Shown here: one piece after another, positions 29,356 to 41,848 of the stretch
Position numbering within the stretch: the stretch's first letter is position 1
How the letters are laid out: every line of letters starts with the position of its first letter
Origin: Lasioglossum baleicum
Lineage: Eukaryota > Arthropoda > Insecta > Hymenoptera > Halictidae
Reading direction: 5' to 3'
NCBI RefSeq assembly: GCF_051020765.1
Contig: NC_134944.1
Location: 310,001 to 374,000, forward strand
Length of the DNA: 64,000 nucleotides
Translations under genes and position numbers: made by a program
Notes under the pieces: model-generated
What the model saw: only the letters and a program-made list of their open reading frames with translations
Database searches by the model: none
What the model was told of the DNA's origin: nothing

Positions 29356-32004
29356 ATGGCTACCGCAGCGACAGCCAGTTCTTCCTCCTCAACGACTACA
29401 GTTAACCTCATGGGAAATATTCCCACAATCGATCCAAAGCTAGATGGTTCTAATAATTATGCGTCTTGGAAATTCCTTATGCGTATGACACTCATAGGAA
29501 TGGATCTTTGGGAATGCATAACTAGTATACAGGCTGTAGACGTAAAAAAGGATCAAAAAGCATTAGCAACTATATGTTTAAATGTCAAAACTCATTGTCA
29601 AATACATTTAAGACAAGCTAATACTGCTAAGGATGCTTGGACAATTCTCAGTCAAGTTTATGAAGATAAGGGGTTACCTCGAATTTTAAATCTCATGCGA
29701 GCTCTTCTAAAAATTGATTATAGCGATTTTCAAAATATGAATGAATATGTTGCAGAAGCACTTTCTTTGGCACAAAAACTGACAGATGTTGGAAATCCTA
29801 TAGAGGATAAACTTTTAGCTGTGATAATTTTGGCAGGGCTTCCTCAAGAATACAAGCCTATGGTAATGGCGCTTGATAGCTCTGGAACCCAAATAACAAC
29901 GGATTTAATAAAAAATAAATTGCTACAAGAAGAAGTTAAAAAAGGGTCCGTTTCTACATCTTCAGAAGTCGCTTTTGTATCGAATTCGCATTACAAACGA
30001 TTCGGTAAAAATTCTTACAAAAAACAAATGCGATGCTTTACTTGTAATGGCATTGGACACACTTCACCTCAGTGTAAAAAAGTGAAAGCTGGCGGTTCCA
30101 CACGCGTCTCTAAAGATTCAAAAAGTTTCAGTAACGGAAATTGGAGTTTACTGAATGTATCTTCGTCAAGTATGAATCAAAATAATTGGTACATTGATTC
30201 AGGAGCTACGACCCATATGACCCACAATCGGGAATGTATTCAAGATTTCAATACAATCCAGAACCAAACGATTACTGTGGCAAATGGATCGACACTTGAC
30301 ACAACGGGTAGCGGACGTGTTGCCATACAACTACAAGGTCAGTCTGAATCCAAAAATATTTTGAATGTTTTACACGTACCAAGTTTAAACTCGAATCTAT
30401 TATCTGTAAGTGATATGGCAAACAAAGGACATTATATATTGTTCGATGATGAAAAATGTAAAATATATTCCAAAAATAATTTTAAAGTTTATGGAAAACC
30501 GATAGCCACCGGTTCAAATGTGAACGGTTTATATAAGCTAGACACAAACTCAAATTTAGTCTATGCTGCGACAAAAAGTTCGGATAGTCAAGACCTTTGG
30601 CACAAGAGATTGGGTCATTTAAACGACAGATCAATGGCATTATTACGCAAAGGGTTGGCCATTGGAGTAAATTATTCATCCATAAACAGGACACCCTGCA
30701 TTGCCTGCATAAATGGTAAGCAAACCAAAAAACCTTTTAGCAACGAAACTAGACAGAGAGCAAATGATTTTTTAGAACTATTACACGCTGATCTGTGTGG
30801 ACCAATTAATATTCCCAGTTGGTCAGGGGCTCAATACATTTTCGTTATAGTTGACGATTTTTCCGCAATGACGTTTGGCTATCTACTTAAAAACAAAAGT
30901 GATGCTTTAATGGCTTTCAAAGAATTTGCAGCTTGGGTTGAAAATGAAAAAGGAAAGAATATAAAAATGATCAGAACTGATAACGGAAAAGAATTCATAA
31001 ATGAATATATGAGTGAATATTTGAAAACAAAAGGAATAAGGCATCAAACTACTGTGCCGTACACCCCACAGCAAAATGGCGTTGCAGAAAGAGCCAATAG
31101 GACAATTGTAGAAAAGGCCCGCTGCATGCTGAACGATAGTTCGTTAGATTCCAAATTTTGGGGAGAAGCGGTACAAACTGCGATTTATCTTAAAAATCGT
31201 TCTCCTTCCAAGGCCGTGAGAAATACAACTCCATATGAAGTTTGGACTGGAAGGAAGGCAAATTTGTCTCATTTACGAGTTTTTGGGTGCAAAGCTTATT
31301 TACATATACCCAAAGAAAAACGTACAAAATTTGATGCAAAATCCCAAGAATGCATCTTCGTTGGATACTGTTCGAATACAAAAGGATACAAACTAGTAAA
31401 TCCAAAAAATCCAAGAAGGATACTCAAAGGGAGAGATGTGATTTTCGTTGAACAAAACACAGAAAACGAATCAACAAAGAAAAATTCCACAACGAATTCA
31501 CTCGATTGTGAACAAAACATTTTTCAAGATGTTACTATTCCTCAGCGAATTGAAGAAAATCCAAACGATGAATCAGAGGGAAATAATGAAGAAGAAAGCT
31601 TCGAGTCTTCATCAACAGATGATGACGTATTTTTTGAACCACAATCGGATACTTCTGTAAAAAGTAATTCAATGGATGAAGCACCCATTCAGTCTTCACC
31701 AGAAGAAAGAAGATATCCACAAAGGGAACGGAAAAGCAGAGAATTCCCAGGAATGATAAGACACAAAGCATTTCTGGTGCCGACCGAAAATCCTGAAAGC
31801 GTGGCAGAAGCCTTAACCTCAGAAAATAGAAATCAATGGAAATTAGCAATGGATAGAGAGTATAATTCATTATTAAAAAATAAAGTTTGGGAATTGACGA
31901 AACTTCCTGAAGGTAAAAAATCAATTAAAAATAAATGGATATTCAAGGTAAAAAAGGATGGGAATGGTAAACCGTCCGAATTCAAAGCAAGACTAGTCGT
32001 TAAG
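29356..32004 (+). CDS. Copia Gag-Pol, from Gag to start of RT
   Basis: In order: Gag domain (LDGSNNYASWKFLMRMTL), zinc knuckle CFTCNGIGHTSPQC near 231, protease WYIDSGATTHMT near 278, pre-integrase HKRLGHLN near 418, and integrase with HADLCGPI, IRTDNGKEFIN and TPQQNGVAERANRT (catalytic D, D, E). An acidic linker and RT entry WKLAMDREYNSLLKNKVWEL follow. The order protease, integrase, RT is diagnostic for copia. The frame runs into the BEL-1 LTR at 32005 and resumes at 38502. Confidence 0.95.
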
Positions 32005-32303
32005 TGTTCAGAGAAGATACGATAAAATGGATGGGATTCAGGCGTAGATGGTCAACTGATCGTCACACCGCACTTTAACAACTACTAACTGTATTTTAAT
32101 CAATAAAACAGTCACTTCCAACAATTAATAACATCAAAGTATAACAGAATCGAAGAGTCAACGTGAAAAATGTAATTATGGCGTGTTTACTGTGCTCGCG
32201 TTCGCGTCTTCTCGATCACTCACTCTCCCGAGCGAGCGCTAGCCTCTCGCGGCTCCGCGCGGGGTGGGGAGACCCGGCCGCGATTCCGGAACGTTCCGGA
32301 ACA
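32005..32303 (-). repeat. BEL-1 3' LTR (299 bp)
   Basis: The U3 start (TGTTCCGGAACG on minus) and first 100 bp or so match the other LTR. The remaining 190 bp differ at about a quarter of positions. Confidence 0.88.
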
Positions 32304-32906
32304 TTCCGCCCGCCTTCGCCAGTCCCTGGGGAACAGTCTTGGTCCTTTGGCAGGAGGCTGACCTTGGTGATAGGCCTGGTGAGGGTGGTCGTGGCGGTTC
32401 GAAGCTCCACCACGCGTATCAAGCCATCGGCGCCAGGGTGCACGGCCAGGATGCGGGCGAGTGGCCACTTGCACGGCGGCTGGGGCTCCAATCTCACGAG
32501 GCACAAATCGCCTATCTTTGGTTGAGGTTGTCGAGCCCGCCATTTCGGACGGTGTTGGAGCTCGTGCAGGTACTCGGACGACCATCGATTCCAAAAGTGC
32601 TCGTACATGTGACGTAGTAAATGCCAGCGATGCGGCCGGCTCAAGGATGGATCCAACGCGGAGGGCTCCGGCACCGTGAGGGTCGGTTCGTCGATGAGAA
32701 AGTGCGCTGGAGTGAGTGCGGATGCGTCAGTGATGTCATCGTTGAGAGGGCACAGAGGTCTCGAGTTGAGGCAGGCCTCGATCTGGGCGAGCAAGGTCGT
32801 CATTTCCTCGAAGGTGAGTGCTGTTTCCCCGAGCACTCTTCGGAGGTGGAACTTCGTAGACTTCACGGCGGCTTCCCAGATGCCGCCGAAGTGAGGCGCA
32901 GCGGGG
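32216..32906 (-). CDS. BEL-1 integrase C-terminal part (shifted frame)
   Basis: Continues the polyprotein after the C8 run. It begins at APHFGGIWEAAVKS (catalytic Glu of the BEL integrase), then CLNSRPLCPLNDD, LTPAHFLID, RWHLLRHMYEHFWNRWSSEYL and the C-terminal VLLPKD-like IGDLCLVRLE domain. The listed ORF runs upstream to 33070 in a meaningless phase; homology begins near 32906. It reads into the LTR before its stop. Confidence 0.88.
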
Positions 32907-35900
32907 GGGGTTGAACTTCCACTCCGTACCGTCGTTGGCCAAGAGGTGGGCGATCTCCGTGCTCTGAGCACCAGCCTGTGCAAAAAGGCTACGAAGTTCC
33001 TTCTCGGCCCCGACGAAGTTTGTTCCGCAGTCGCTGGAGATGCTCGCGCAGATACCTCGTCGGGCCACAAAGCGACGGTAGACGTTCAAGAAGTCAGCGG
33101 TGGAGTACCCTGAGGCTGCTTCTAGATGGACAGCGCGGGTGGCTAGACAGACAAAAACAGCGATATAGCCTTTGTAGCTGCGAGTGCCACGTCCCTTAGA
33201 GAATCGAAGATTGATAGGGCCAGCGTAGTCGATCCCTGTATGGAGGAAGGGTCGATATCGCTGCACTTTTCGCGATGGCAAGTCACCCAAGAGCTGCATA
33301 GCGGGGGCCGCACGTTGTCGCCAGCAACGGACACACTTGAGGATGATCGACTTCACCAGCTGACGTCCGCGGACTATCCAAAAGCGCTGCCGAACGTAGG
33401 AAAGTGTCAGCTGCGTCCCTCCATGAAGCGTCTTAGCGTGCGCGTTCCGTACGACGAGCTGAGAGAGGTGCGATTCCCTTGGGAGGATGATGGGATGCAT
33501 CTCGTCAGGGTGCAGCAATGAATGCCGCAGGCGTCCGCCGACCCTCAACAATCCAAAGTCGTCTAGAAACGGATTCAAACGGATTAGAGGGCTTTTAGAT
33601 GACAACGATTTGGCCTGGGATAGGAATTGGATCTCGGTGGAGAAATACGAGGTTTGGACATGTTTGACCCAAAACTTGAGTGTAGACTCAAGCTGAACTG
33701 GGTCCAGGCGTGAGAGTTCTCCTGCGTTAGCTCCCGCCAACCGCTTGGAACTTGTTCGCAACTTCTGCACGAACTCGAAACATCGGGTCGTGATGCGCAG
33801 AAGCCTGGTGATACAGCTGAAGCGAAGAAGGACCTCGGACTCCGATGGTGGACGGTTGATGACCAAACAGGACGGCCCACGCCTTTCTGGGCAGTCTTTT
33901 GGTAGTGGATGATCGGTCGCGGATGTCCAAGTGGCGTCGCCGGAGCGCAGAAATGATGGCCCGGATAGCCAGAGAGTGGAGTTGGCTAACTCTCGCGGTG
34001 AGACTCCTCGAGAGGCGCAGTCAGCTGGATTCTCCTTCCCAGCAACATGATGCCAGCATGCCTGAGGAAGAGTTGTCTGGATCTCTGAAACTCGATTAGC
34101 AACATAAGTTTTCCAGACAGATGGATGTTCTCGGATCGATGACAGGGTAACGGTTGAGTCCGACCACAGATGGCAAGCGACATCATCAAGGTGGATGACG
34201 TTCTGGATCCTTTTCGTGAGCCTAACCAGGAGGAGAGCACCGGAGAGCTCCAGTTGAGGCAGGGAGACCTGCTTGAGGGGAGCAACCTTCGACTTTGAGG
34301 CCAACAGCGTGGAGTTGACGTTGCCCTGGTCGTCGATTGTCCTGACATAGAGGCAAGCAGCATAGGCACGCTCAGACGCGTCCGAGAACCCATGCAGCTC
34401 GACGCGGCGATGGTGAGTTGAGAGTCCCGCCCATCTTGGTATGGAGAAGTTCTGCAGTTGCTGGAGTGGCACGAAGAGATGGTTCCATTTGGCCAGAAGT
34501 GCAGAAGGCAGAGTTTCGTCCCAGTTGAGCCCGGTATGCCATAGGGTCTGCATGAAGATCTTGAAGCTAACGGTAATGGGCACTATCCAACCCAATGGAT
34601 CGTAGAGCTGGGCGATGAGAGACAGCGCCTTTCGTTTCGTGATTACTTCAGAGGCCTGTGGTGCAGAGAAGTGAATGTGGAATTCGTCCGTTGAAGGCTG
34701 CCAAGAGATTCCCAGCATTGTGAGTGCTTCAGATTGCTGCCAGATACGTTGCTGAGATGCGGCAAGCTGATCTTCAGGGACGCTGGACAGGATCGAAGGA
34801 TGGTTAGCCGTCCATTTACTGAGTGGAAAACCGCCCGCCATGAGCAGCTCCACCAATTCCACTTTGAGACAGTTGGCTTCCTCGATTGTATCCGCTCCGG
34901 CCAGGATGTCATCAACGTAGCTGTTGTTGCACAGCAGTTGCGCAGCCTGGGGGAACCGATGACCTTCGTCCAAGGCGAGCTGCCGCAGTGTTCGTATTGC
35001 TTGATATGGCGAACTGGCCAATCCATAGGTAACGGTACACAACTGGAATGTGCGAATCGGTCCTTGAGGTGAGTCCCGCCAGAGGATCCGCTGGTAACGC
35101 TGATCGTCAGGGTCGACACGGATTTGCCTGAACATTTGCTTTATGTCGGCTGAGAAGACATAACGATGAACCCGCCAGCGGAGTAAGACATCGAAGATGT
35201 CCGCTTGCAGTTTCGGACCCGTGTGGAGACAGTCATTGAGGTTGAGTCCATTGCGAAGCTTGACTGATCCATTGAACACCACCCGCAGCTTGGACGTGTC
35301 GCCGTTTGTTTTGAACACGCCGTGGTGTGGCAAGTAGAAGGTCGGTAGTGCGCGCGATGGTGGATCGTCTTCCACCGAGACCTCTCTCATGTGTCCTGTG
35401 GCAGCGTACTCGTCCATGAACTGCACGTACTTCTCGCGCAGGTGTGGTTGATCCGCAAACGATTTCTCCATCCGCTTAAGCATTGATCGAGCTGCCGGCT
35501 CCGAGTTGCCTAAGAGAGACAGATTTGATTTGAAGGGTAGCTTGAGAACATACTTCCCTTCTGAGGTACGCTTCTGGGTGGAGGCGAAGTGATTCTCGCA
35601 CTCAGCTTCCTCGTTCGTAAGAGGCCGATCCGTTTGGACGGTCGCCTCCTCCTGAGTCCAGAATCGCTCCAGCAGCGGCGAGAGATCCCCGTCCACGAGG
35701 CATTGCAGGCTGGAGACGGCCGTTGACGATTGGAACGTAGACGGAGATGATAGAGGTGATCCGGTAAGGATCCATCCTAACCCGGTGGCTTGAGCGAGCG
35801 TGTCTTCATCGGAACTCTTGCGTAGCCCTTCCTCGATGATGCGTGGAAACACGTCCGCGCCAAGAATCATCTCGATGGAATCGAGTGAATCGAGGTGTGG

Positions 35901-37571
35901 ATCAGCCAGACGTATTCCCTCGGTGAAGGTGAGACACGACTTGATCCGTTGCGGAGGCGGCAGATAGTTGGTGAGGCGTGGCAAGATGAGAGCTTTGATT
36001 CTCCAACTTCTGCCGCTTTCGAAGTGTGGCGAGATGGTCGCATGAGTTGCCGATCTGGCCGTGTGGCACAGGGCAGCACCCACGCCAGACACTAGCACAG
36101 AGACGGATTGACGAGGGAGCCGCAATCGTTGCGCCAGGCACTCCGTGATGAACGACGCTTCCGAGCAGGGATCGATGAGCGCTCGCACCGATGCGCTTCT
36201 GTTGTTGTCCGAAGACAAGATTAGCCTAGCCGTGGCTAATAAGATGGACCGAGACTGAGCGACATCGGTCTTGGTTGCGTGTGATGCCACTTCCCGAGAA
36301 GAACGCTCGTTCGGTGGGTGAGTCGATGACTTCGGCGCTGCAATGGACTGCTGTGACGGTTGATCCCGATGGATGAGGGTGTGATGACGTCCGTGACAGA
36401 TGAAGCAGCTCTTTTTGGATTGGCACTCTGCTAAGCGATGTGGACCAAGGCTGAGTTGCTTCTCTGAAACGAAGTTGCAACGATCATCGACAGAACGACT
36501 TCGGAATTTGTCGCACGCGGCCACAAAATGAGCTGCTTGGCAAAATGAGCAACCGGGACGAGAAGATGTTTTGGAATGAGAGGCCGTGTGCACATTGACC
36601 TTGCGCGGATTAGAGGAGGTCTTCTTGTCACCCCTGGCGACTGTCCGCGACGGGGCAGGCTCATCAGGTGGTGGTGCCCCCTTGGGCTCGGCTCGCTCCA
36701 ACCCCTGGATTCGTGACACCAAGAAGTCATCGAGCTGCGGCCAATTTAACAGTTCGGTGCTTTTGCCCAGTGACAGCTCCCAATCCCGTCGAGTGACCGG
36801 GTCGCAGCGTTGGATCGTCAGGTGCACCAGGAAATCGTCTACGGAGGAGGCAGGTCGGCCGAGACTCAGAAGCGTTTCAACAGTCTCAGTGGCACCGTCC
36901 CGGAGTCGCTTCAAGCCCTGAGGAGACTCGAAAGCCAGCGGCTGCAGCTGTAAAAACGCGTCAATGCACTGCTTCAATAAATTGCGTTTATTATCGTAGT
37001 AAGATTTGAGTGTTTTCCATGCGCGCTCGTAGCTGGCATCCGTAATTGGAATATTCTTGATTAGGTTCGCAGCTTCTCCTTCCAATGACGCCTTGAGGTA
37101 GTGCAACTTCTCGACGTTTTCGAGATCTGGATCGTTGCCGACAAGCGACGTGAAATAATCCCTGAAGGAAGTCCATTCGGAGTATTTCCCAGCAAGCGGC
37201 GTTATCTCAATAGGAGCCAATTTTCTTCGACGACTCTTGGGTTCGGATGACCGACTAGCGCTTGGTTTGGGGGCAGGCGCAGGTTCAAGGTCGTGTAACG
37301 CGTCGAGAAATTTGCCTCGTTCGTCATAAAAAGCGATAGTTGCCTCACCCATGAAGTCTGCTTCGAAGTACTTGATGCCGGCTGTCTTGTCGGTTTGTAA
37401 CCTCAAGATGGACTCATGACGAGCTTCGATGATACTCCACTTTTTCTCGAGCCCGGCCAGATGAGATTCGATGGCCCCTTTCGATGACTGTCCTCCCTTC
37501 TTCTTGAGGTTGATGAACGCACGCGTTAGAAGATCCTGATCCCTGACTTGCTTAGCGATGAGATCTTCCAT
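32907..37571 (-). CDS. BEL-1 Gag-Pol polyprotein (Gag, protease, RT, RNase H, integrase)
   Basis: About 1550 residues from MEDLIAKQV to the frameshift. Gag DUF1759-type domain (SEWTSFRDYFTSLVGN), zinc-binding CSFCQAAHFVAAC and CFICHGRHHTLIH, then a DUF1758-type protease near 470 (RALIDPCSEASFI: DPC where DSG/DTG is usual). RT has VFSADIKQMFRQI and NSYVDDILAGAD (YVDD). RNase H has LHGFSDASERAYAAC. Integrase has the HHCC start, HTGIDYAGP and ISSDCGTNFVG. The frame breaks at plus 32907-32914 (eight G), where seven would be read through. Confidence 0.93.
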
Positions 37572-38197
37572 TATGAACGAAACCGCGACGCGTTGTTGAT
37601 CGAGATTTCCGACGAAGAAGGCTGGTACAGCGAGAGATGTAAAGCGAACAGAAAATTCGCGGCTCGAACGAAACGAACGAGAGTGAGAGAAATAGAGCGT
37701 TTACCGTTGACGCGCACGTTGGATCGGCGCTGCGAGAGCGAGAGAGAAGGTAACGTCAACAACTGATTCGCGATATACACGTGAGCGACGAGAGTGAACG
37801 AGAGAAAGAGAGAGTGTGTCGCGTACGGGCGCGCCGGACACGAGACACGAGTGCGAGAGAGAGAGGTCAGCTTCACTCGCTGGTTCGCAATTTGAACGCG
37901 ACCTCAGAACGACAACATGGAACGTTGGGCCGATCACACACGCACAGACACACGCGAACTGGCAGACAAAGAGCCGTTGCGGATTTGAACGATCGACGAC
38001 CGTTGAAAAGAAAACGTTTGGCGAGTTTTCTGCGAGAAACGATCACTGATAATCCCAATTCACAAGGCGTTGGACTTGCAGCTTCCGTACGATGCGGCTA
38101 CAACTGCAGATTGGAGATGCAGATGCTTTAACGTCGCGAGATCGCACTTGATTCGTAGAGCACGCGGCGCCTGATATCCGGCTCGAAGGACCAGCAA
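37572..38197 (-). other. BEL-1 leader with tRNA-Tyr primer site
   Basis: Non-coding leader. TGGTCCTTCGAGCCGGA (38193-38177, minus) is complementary to the 3' end of tRNA-Tyr. The rest is low-complexity Arg-type sequence with no ORF I can support. Confidence 0.75.
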
Positions 38198-38496
38198 TGT
38201 TCAGAGAAGATGTGTTAATGGATGGGACTCAGGCGTAGATGGGAAATTGATCGTTCCACTGATCTTCAGTAACACCGAACTATATTTTAAATAACAATGT
38301 TCACTTTCAACAAATAACAGTAACGTGATGTAACAGAATTAATAACGGTCGAGAAGAGAAAAATGCAAATGGCGCGTATACTGTGTTCGCGTTCATGTCC
38401 TTTCGATCACTCACTCTCCCGAGCGAGCGCTAGCCTCTCGCGGCTCCGCGCGCGGGGTGGGGAGACCCGGCCGCGATTCCGGAACGTTCCGGAACA
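38198..38496 (-). repeat. BEL-1 5' LTR (299 bp)
   Basis: Same ends and same length as 32005-32303. It shares U3 but has a diverged R-U5. Confidence 0.9.
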
Positions 38497-38501
38497 CTAA
38501 G

Positions 38502-39812
38502 GGTTGTTCGCAAAAATATGGTTTAGATTTTAATCACACTTTTTCTCCTGTTGTCAGGTACTCTACTATAAGATTACTAATATCTCTAGCAGTACAAACA
38601 GGAATGCAAATTGACCATTTAGATGTGAAAACTGCTTTTCTCAATGGAGAACTTGAAGAAGATATTTATATGGATCAACCAGAAGGCTACGTCAGTAATG
38701 AAAACGAGGTCTGTCGATTGAAACGAGCTGTATATGGACTCAAACAGGCATAAAAAGTCTGGTATGACAAAGTTCATTCAGTCTTCACCAAACTAGGATT
38801 CAAGCGTTGCGCGACTGAAATATGCGTTTATCATAAAGGAATAGCAGATTCAAAAATTATTGTAGCGATTTACGTTGATGATATGTTCTTGTTCAGTAAA
38901 AGCTCTCGAGAAAGTAAAATTCTAAAAAGACAATTAAGTTCAGAGTTTGATATTAAAGATCTAGGAAAAGCAAAATCCATTTTAGGAATGAGATTAACTT
39001 ATGATAAAAATAACGCTTATTTAGATCAAAAATCATATATCGAGGAACTATTGTATAAATTTAATCTAAACAATTGTATAGCTGCAGACACTCCCTAAGC
39101 TGCAGGAAACAAATTAGAAAATGAACTAGCAGTCAGTGCACACCCATATCAGGAGCTCATTGGTTGTCTTAATTTTTTGGCAAATTGCACTAGGCCAGAC
39201 ATAGCTCACACCATAAGTTATCTTAGTAGATTTAATAATACTCACGGGGAACAGCATTGGACTGCAGCAAAGAGAGTATTGCGATATTTAAAACGCACTA
39301 TCGATTACAAACTTAGTTATCGAAAAACGAACTTAGAAATTACAAGTTACGTTGATACTGATTTTGCAAGCGATGCGATAGATAGAAAATCCTATACGGG
39401 ATTTGTATTCATGTTAGGAAATGGTGCGATCTCGTGGTTGAGTAAAAAGCAATCTAATGTAGCTATCTCTAGTAGCGAAGCCGAATATGTAGCTGTTTCA
39501 AAAGCATGTAGAGAAGCGAGATTTTTAAAGAGCTTTATACATGAAATCACTGATCAAAACTTATGTATAAGGTTGTTTAACGATAATCAGTCAGCATTAA
39601 CTTGGGCGACAGAACGAATGCCTTATAATAGAACAAAACACATTGATATAAAATGTCATTTTGTACGCGAAGCCGTAAAATCTTCGATTGTAAAATTAGA
39701 CTATCTATGTTCGAAGCAAATGATTGCTGATATACTTACTAAGCCGTTACAAATCAGCAAACATGTTTCATTTGCTAAATCATTAGGATTAATTTCGAAT
39801 CCAACAGTGTAG
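38502..39812 (+). pseudogene. Copia RT and RNase H (two in-frame stops)
   Basis: Continues the copia gene: GCSQKYGLDFNHTFSPVV, HLDVKTAFLNGELEEDIYMDQPEG, IVAIYVDDMFLFS (YVDD), then RNase H with TSYVDTDFASDAIDRKS, EAEYVAVSKACREA and NDNQSALTWA. In-frame TAA codons are at 38751-38753 (where QAPKVW-like sequence is expected) and 39096-39098. Natural end at 39812, just before the polypurine tract. Confidence 0.92.
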
Positions 39813-39826
39813 CGATTAAGAGGGAA

Positions 39827-40059
39827 TGTAGAAATCTACCATATCGACATAATCGCGACATCTGTTGATTACTTTGTTTATGCTCGTATCACTCTATTGC
39901 GTATTTACACATTGTAACCTTTTATAGTTCTTCTCTGGCAAGCTGCCACACTGTATAGACGTGTTCTGTGTTCTTCTCTACTCTCACAAACTGGAAATAT
40001 ACAATTCTAATAAATCCATACGCTTTGGTATGATATACACCACTGCACCAAATTTAACA
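39827..40059 (+). repeat. Copia 3' LTR (233 bp)
   Basis: Preceded by the purine tract AAGAGGGAA. One difference from 28837-29069. Confidence 0.95.
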
Positions 40060-40064
40060 GATTT

Positions 40065-40891
40065 TAGCTTATCCTTCGCACAGTGATCCATTCCTGTTGG
40101 ATACGGATGCTTCGAATGTCGGTATAGGGGCGGTTTTACTGCAGGTTCAGGATGGTGAAGAGAGAGTGGTTGCTTATTTTAATAAATCTCTAAACAAATC
40201 AGAAAAAAACTATTGCATTACCCGAAGGGAGTTGTTGGCGATAATTAAAGCTATAGAGCATTTTCATCATTACTTGTATGGAAGGAAATTTACAGTACGT
40301 ACAGATCATGCGGCGTTATCGTGGTTACTTTCGTTTAAAAACCCTGAGGGTCAGATAGCCAGATGGTTAGAAAGACTTCAACAATACGATTTCACGATTT
40401 GTTATCGGAGTGGTAAATTACATTCCAATGCTGATGCGTTATCTAGAAGACCTTGTTGGACAGATAATTGTAGGCGTTGTTTAAATGCGGAAAGTAGGGA
40501 CGAACTTTGTCAGGAGGTTGAAGAAATTCCAATCCTTCGTACTCAGTGTTCTTTGTTTGAAACGCAGGATTGGGAGAGTTCTCAGAGGAATGATCCACAC
40601 TTAGAATTGGTTTTTAAAAGTAAACTGTTGGGAAAAAAGCCTCCTAAAGAAGTTTTGACGGCTACGTCACCGGAGGTTAAATTTTATTTCTCATTGTGGG
40701 AATCTTTAGAGATTCGAGATGGTCTTTTATTCAAAAAGTGGGAATCTGCGGAGGGAAAAAAGATAGTTTGGCAATTAGTGGTACCGAGAGAAAAGAAAGA
40801 TGCAGTTCTTCGTGAGGCTCATGATTCGACTGCTGGGGGACATTTCGGCATCAATAAAACAGTTTCTCGGATCAGGGAACGTTTTTATTGA
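40065..40891 (+). CDS. Gypsy-3 RNase H and start of integrase
   Basis: Direct continuation of the pol ORF cut at 28836. RNase H: LLDTDASNVGIGAVLLQ, NYCITRRELLAIIKAIEHF, VRTDHAALSWLL and HSNADALSRRP. Integrase zinc domain: AHDSTAGGHFGINKT (His pair). The frame stops at TGA (40889-40891) directly after ERFY, where Trp is normal in this family. It then continues in the same frame with VEKWCNRCEVC (the Cys pair), so this is a single nonsense change. Confidence 0.93.
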
Positions 40892-41848
40892 GTTAATTGT
40901 ATTAAGGATGTAGAAAAATGGTGTAATCGTTGTGAGGTTTGTATCTCCAGGAAAGGCACGGCTAATCGTGGCAAGGGATTGTTGCAAATTTACAATGTAG
41001 GTTCTCCTTTCGAGAGAATAGCTTTAGACATCTTAGGTCCTTTACCAAAATCATTTTCTGGAAACCGTTTTATGTTAGTTGTGGCAGATTACTTCACTAG
41101 ATGGCCAGAAGTAATACCTTTACCAAATTTTCAGGCTAAAACCGTAGCTAATGCGTTAATTAAGGATATTGTAAGTCGTCACGGAGTTCCTCAAGAAATT
41201 CATTCTGATCAAGGCCGAACTTTTGAATCAAATATTTTTAAAGAACTAATGATTTTGTTGGGCACTAAGAAAACTAGAACGACTCCTCTACATCCACAAT
41301 CGGATGGTCTTGTAGAAAGGTTAAATAGGACATTTCTTCAATATCTTTCAATGTTTGTGTCTAAGCATCAAAGGGATTGGGACGAGTTAGTCCCTCTTTT
41401 TCTTCTTGCGTATAGGTCTGCTCAGCATGAAAGTTTAAAATTAAGTCCATCAATGATGTTATACGGTCGAGAAATTTGTTTGCCATTGGATTTGTTGCGC
41501 GGAAGTCTTCCAATTAAGAATGTTTTGTATTGTGATTTCAATTTAGATTTGAGAGATAAAATGGATACTATTCACAAATTCGTTAGAAAGCAACAAGAAA
41601 TTTCTTCGTTTAAAATGAAACAGCAATATGATTCTAAAGTAGTGGAGAAATCTTTTCGGGAAGGGGATTTGGTATGGTTATATCAGCCTCTCAGAGTAAA
41701 AGGGAAGTGCCCTAAACTTCAATGTCATTGGGATGGACCGTATGTTATTAACACAAAATTGAGTGATGTTGTCTATAGGATTAAGAAGAATAAACAGAAA
41801 TTTAAAGTAGTGCATGTTAATAGACTTGCAAAGTTCAATGATAAGTAG
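40892..41848 (+). CDS. Gypsy-3 integrase
   Basis: In frame with the upstream part. The zinc-domain Cys pair is at about 40928-40941. The core has ALDILGPLP, HSDQGRTFESNIF and HPQSDGLVERLNRTF (D, D, E). The C-terminal GPY-like end FREGDLVWLY...CHWDGPYVI is followed by VVHVNRLAKF. Complete end before the 3' UTR. Confidence 0.93.
   Translation, partial: VNCIKDVEKWCNRCEVCISRKGTANRGKGLLQIYNVGSPFERIALDILGPLPKSFSGNRFMLVVADYFTRWPEVIPLPNFQAKTVANALIKDIVSRHGVPQEIHSDQGRTFESNIFKELMILLGTKKTRTTPLHPQSDGLVERLNRTFLQYLSMFVSKHQRDWDELVPLFLLAYRSAQHESLKLSPSMMLYGREICLPLDLLRGSLPIKNVLYCDFNLDLRDKMDTIHKFVRKQQEISSFKMKQQYDSKVVEKSFREGDLVWLYQPLRVKGKCPKLQCHWDGPYVINTKLSDVVYRIKKNKQKFKVVHVNRLAKFNDK

Larger units (their letters stand above)
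32005..38496 (-). mobile_element. BEL-1: BEL/Pao element inserted in copia RT
   Basis: 299-bp LTRs and the 5-bp duplication ttaag/ctaag; frame arithmetic of the copia ORF requires 5 bp. tRNA-Tyr primer site at 38177-38193. One polyprotein with a single one-base frameshift at a run of eight C. The two LTRs are strikingly unlike each other in their R-U5 half. Confidence 0.93.
28837..40059 (+). mobile_element. Copia element inserted in Gypsy-3 pol
   Basis: 233-bp LTRs with one difference, 5-bp duplication gattt (28832-28836 and 40060-40064), copia-type half-tRNA primer site, one gag-pol gene, and a polypurine tract before the 3' LTR. BEL-1 is inserted in the RT. Apart from that, two TAA codons interrupt the gene. 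Confidence 0.95.

Noticed and set aside
32906..33070. Upstream part of the 284-codon BEL-1 ORF
   Set aside because: This stretch is the integrase core read in the wrong phase; homology begins only after the C8 run.
32163..37766. Many plus-strand ORFs across BEL-1
   Set aside because: They are antisense shadows of the BEL-1 polyprotein on the minus strand.
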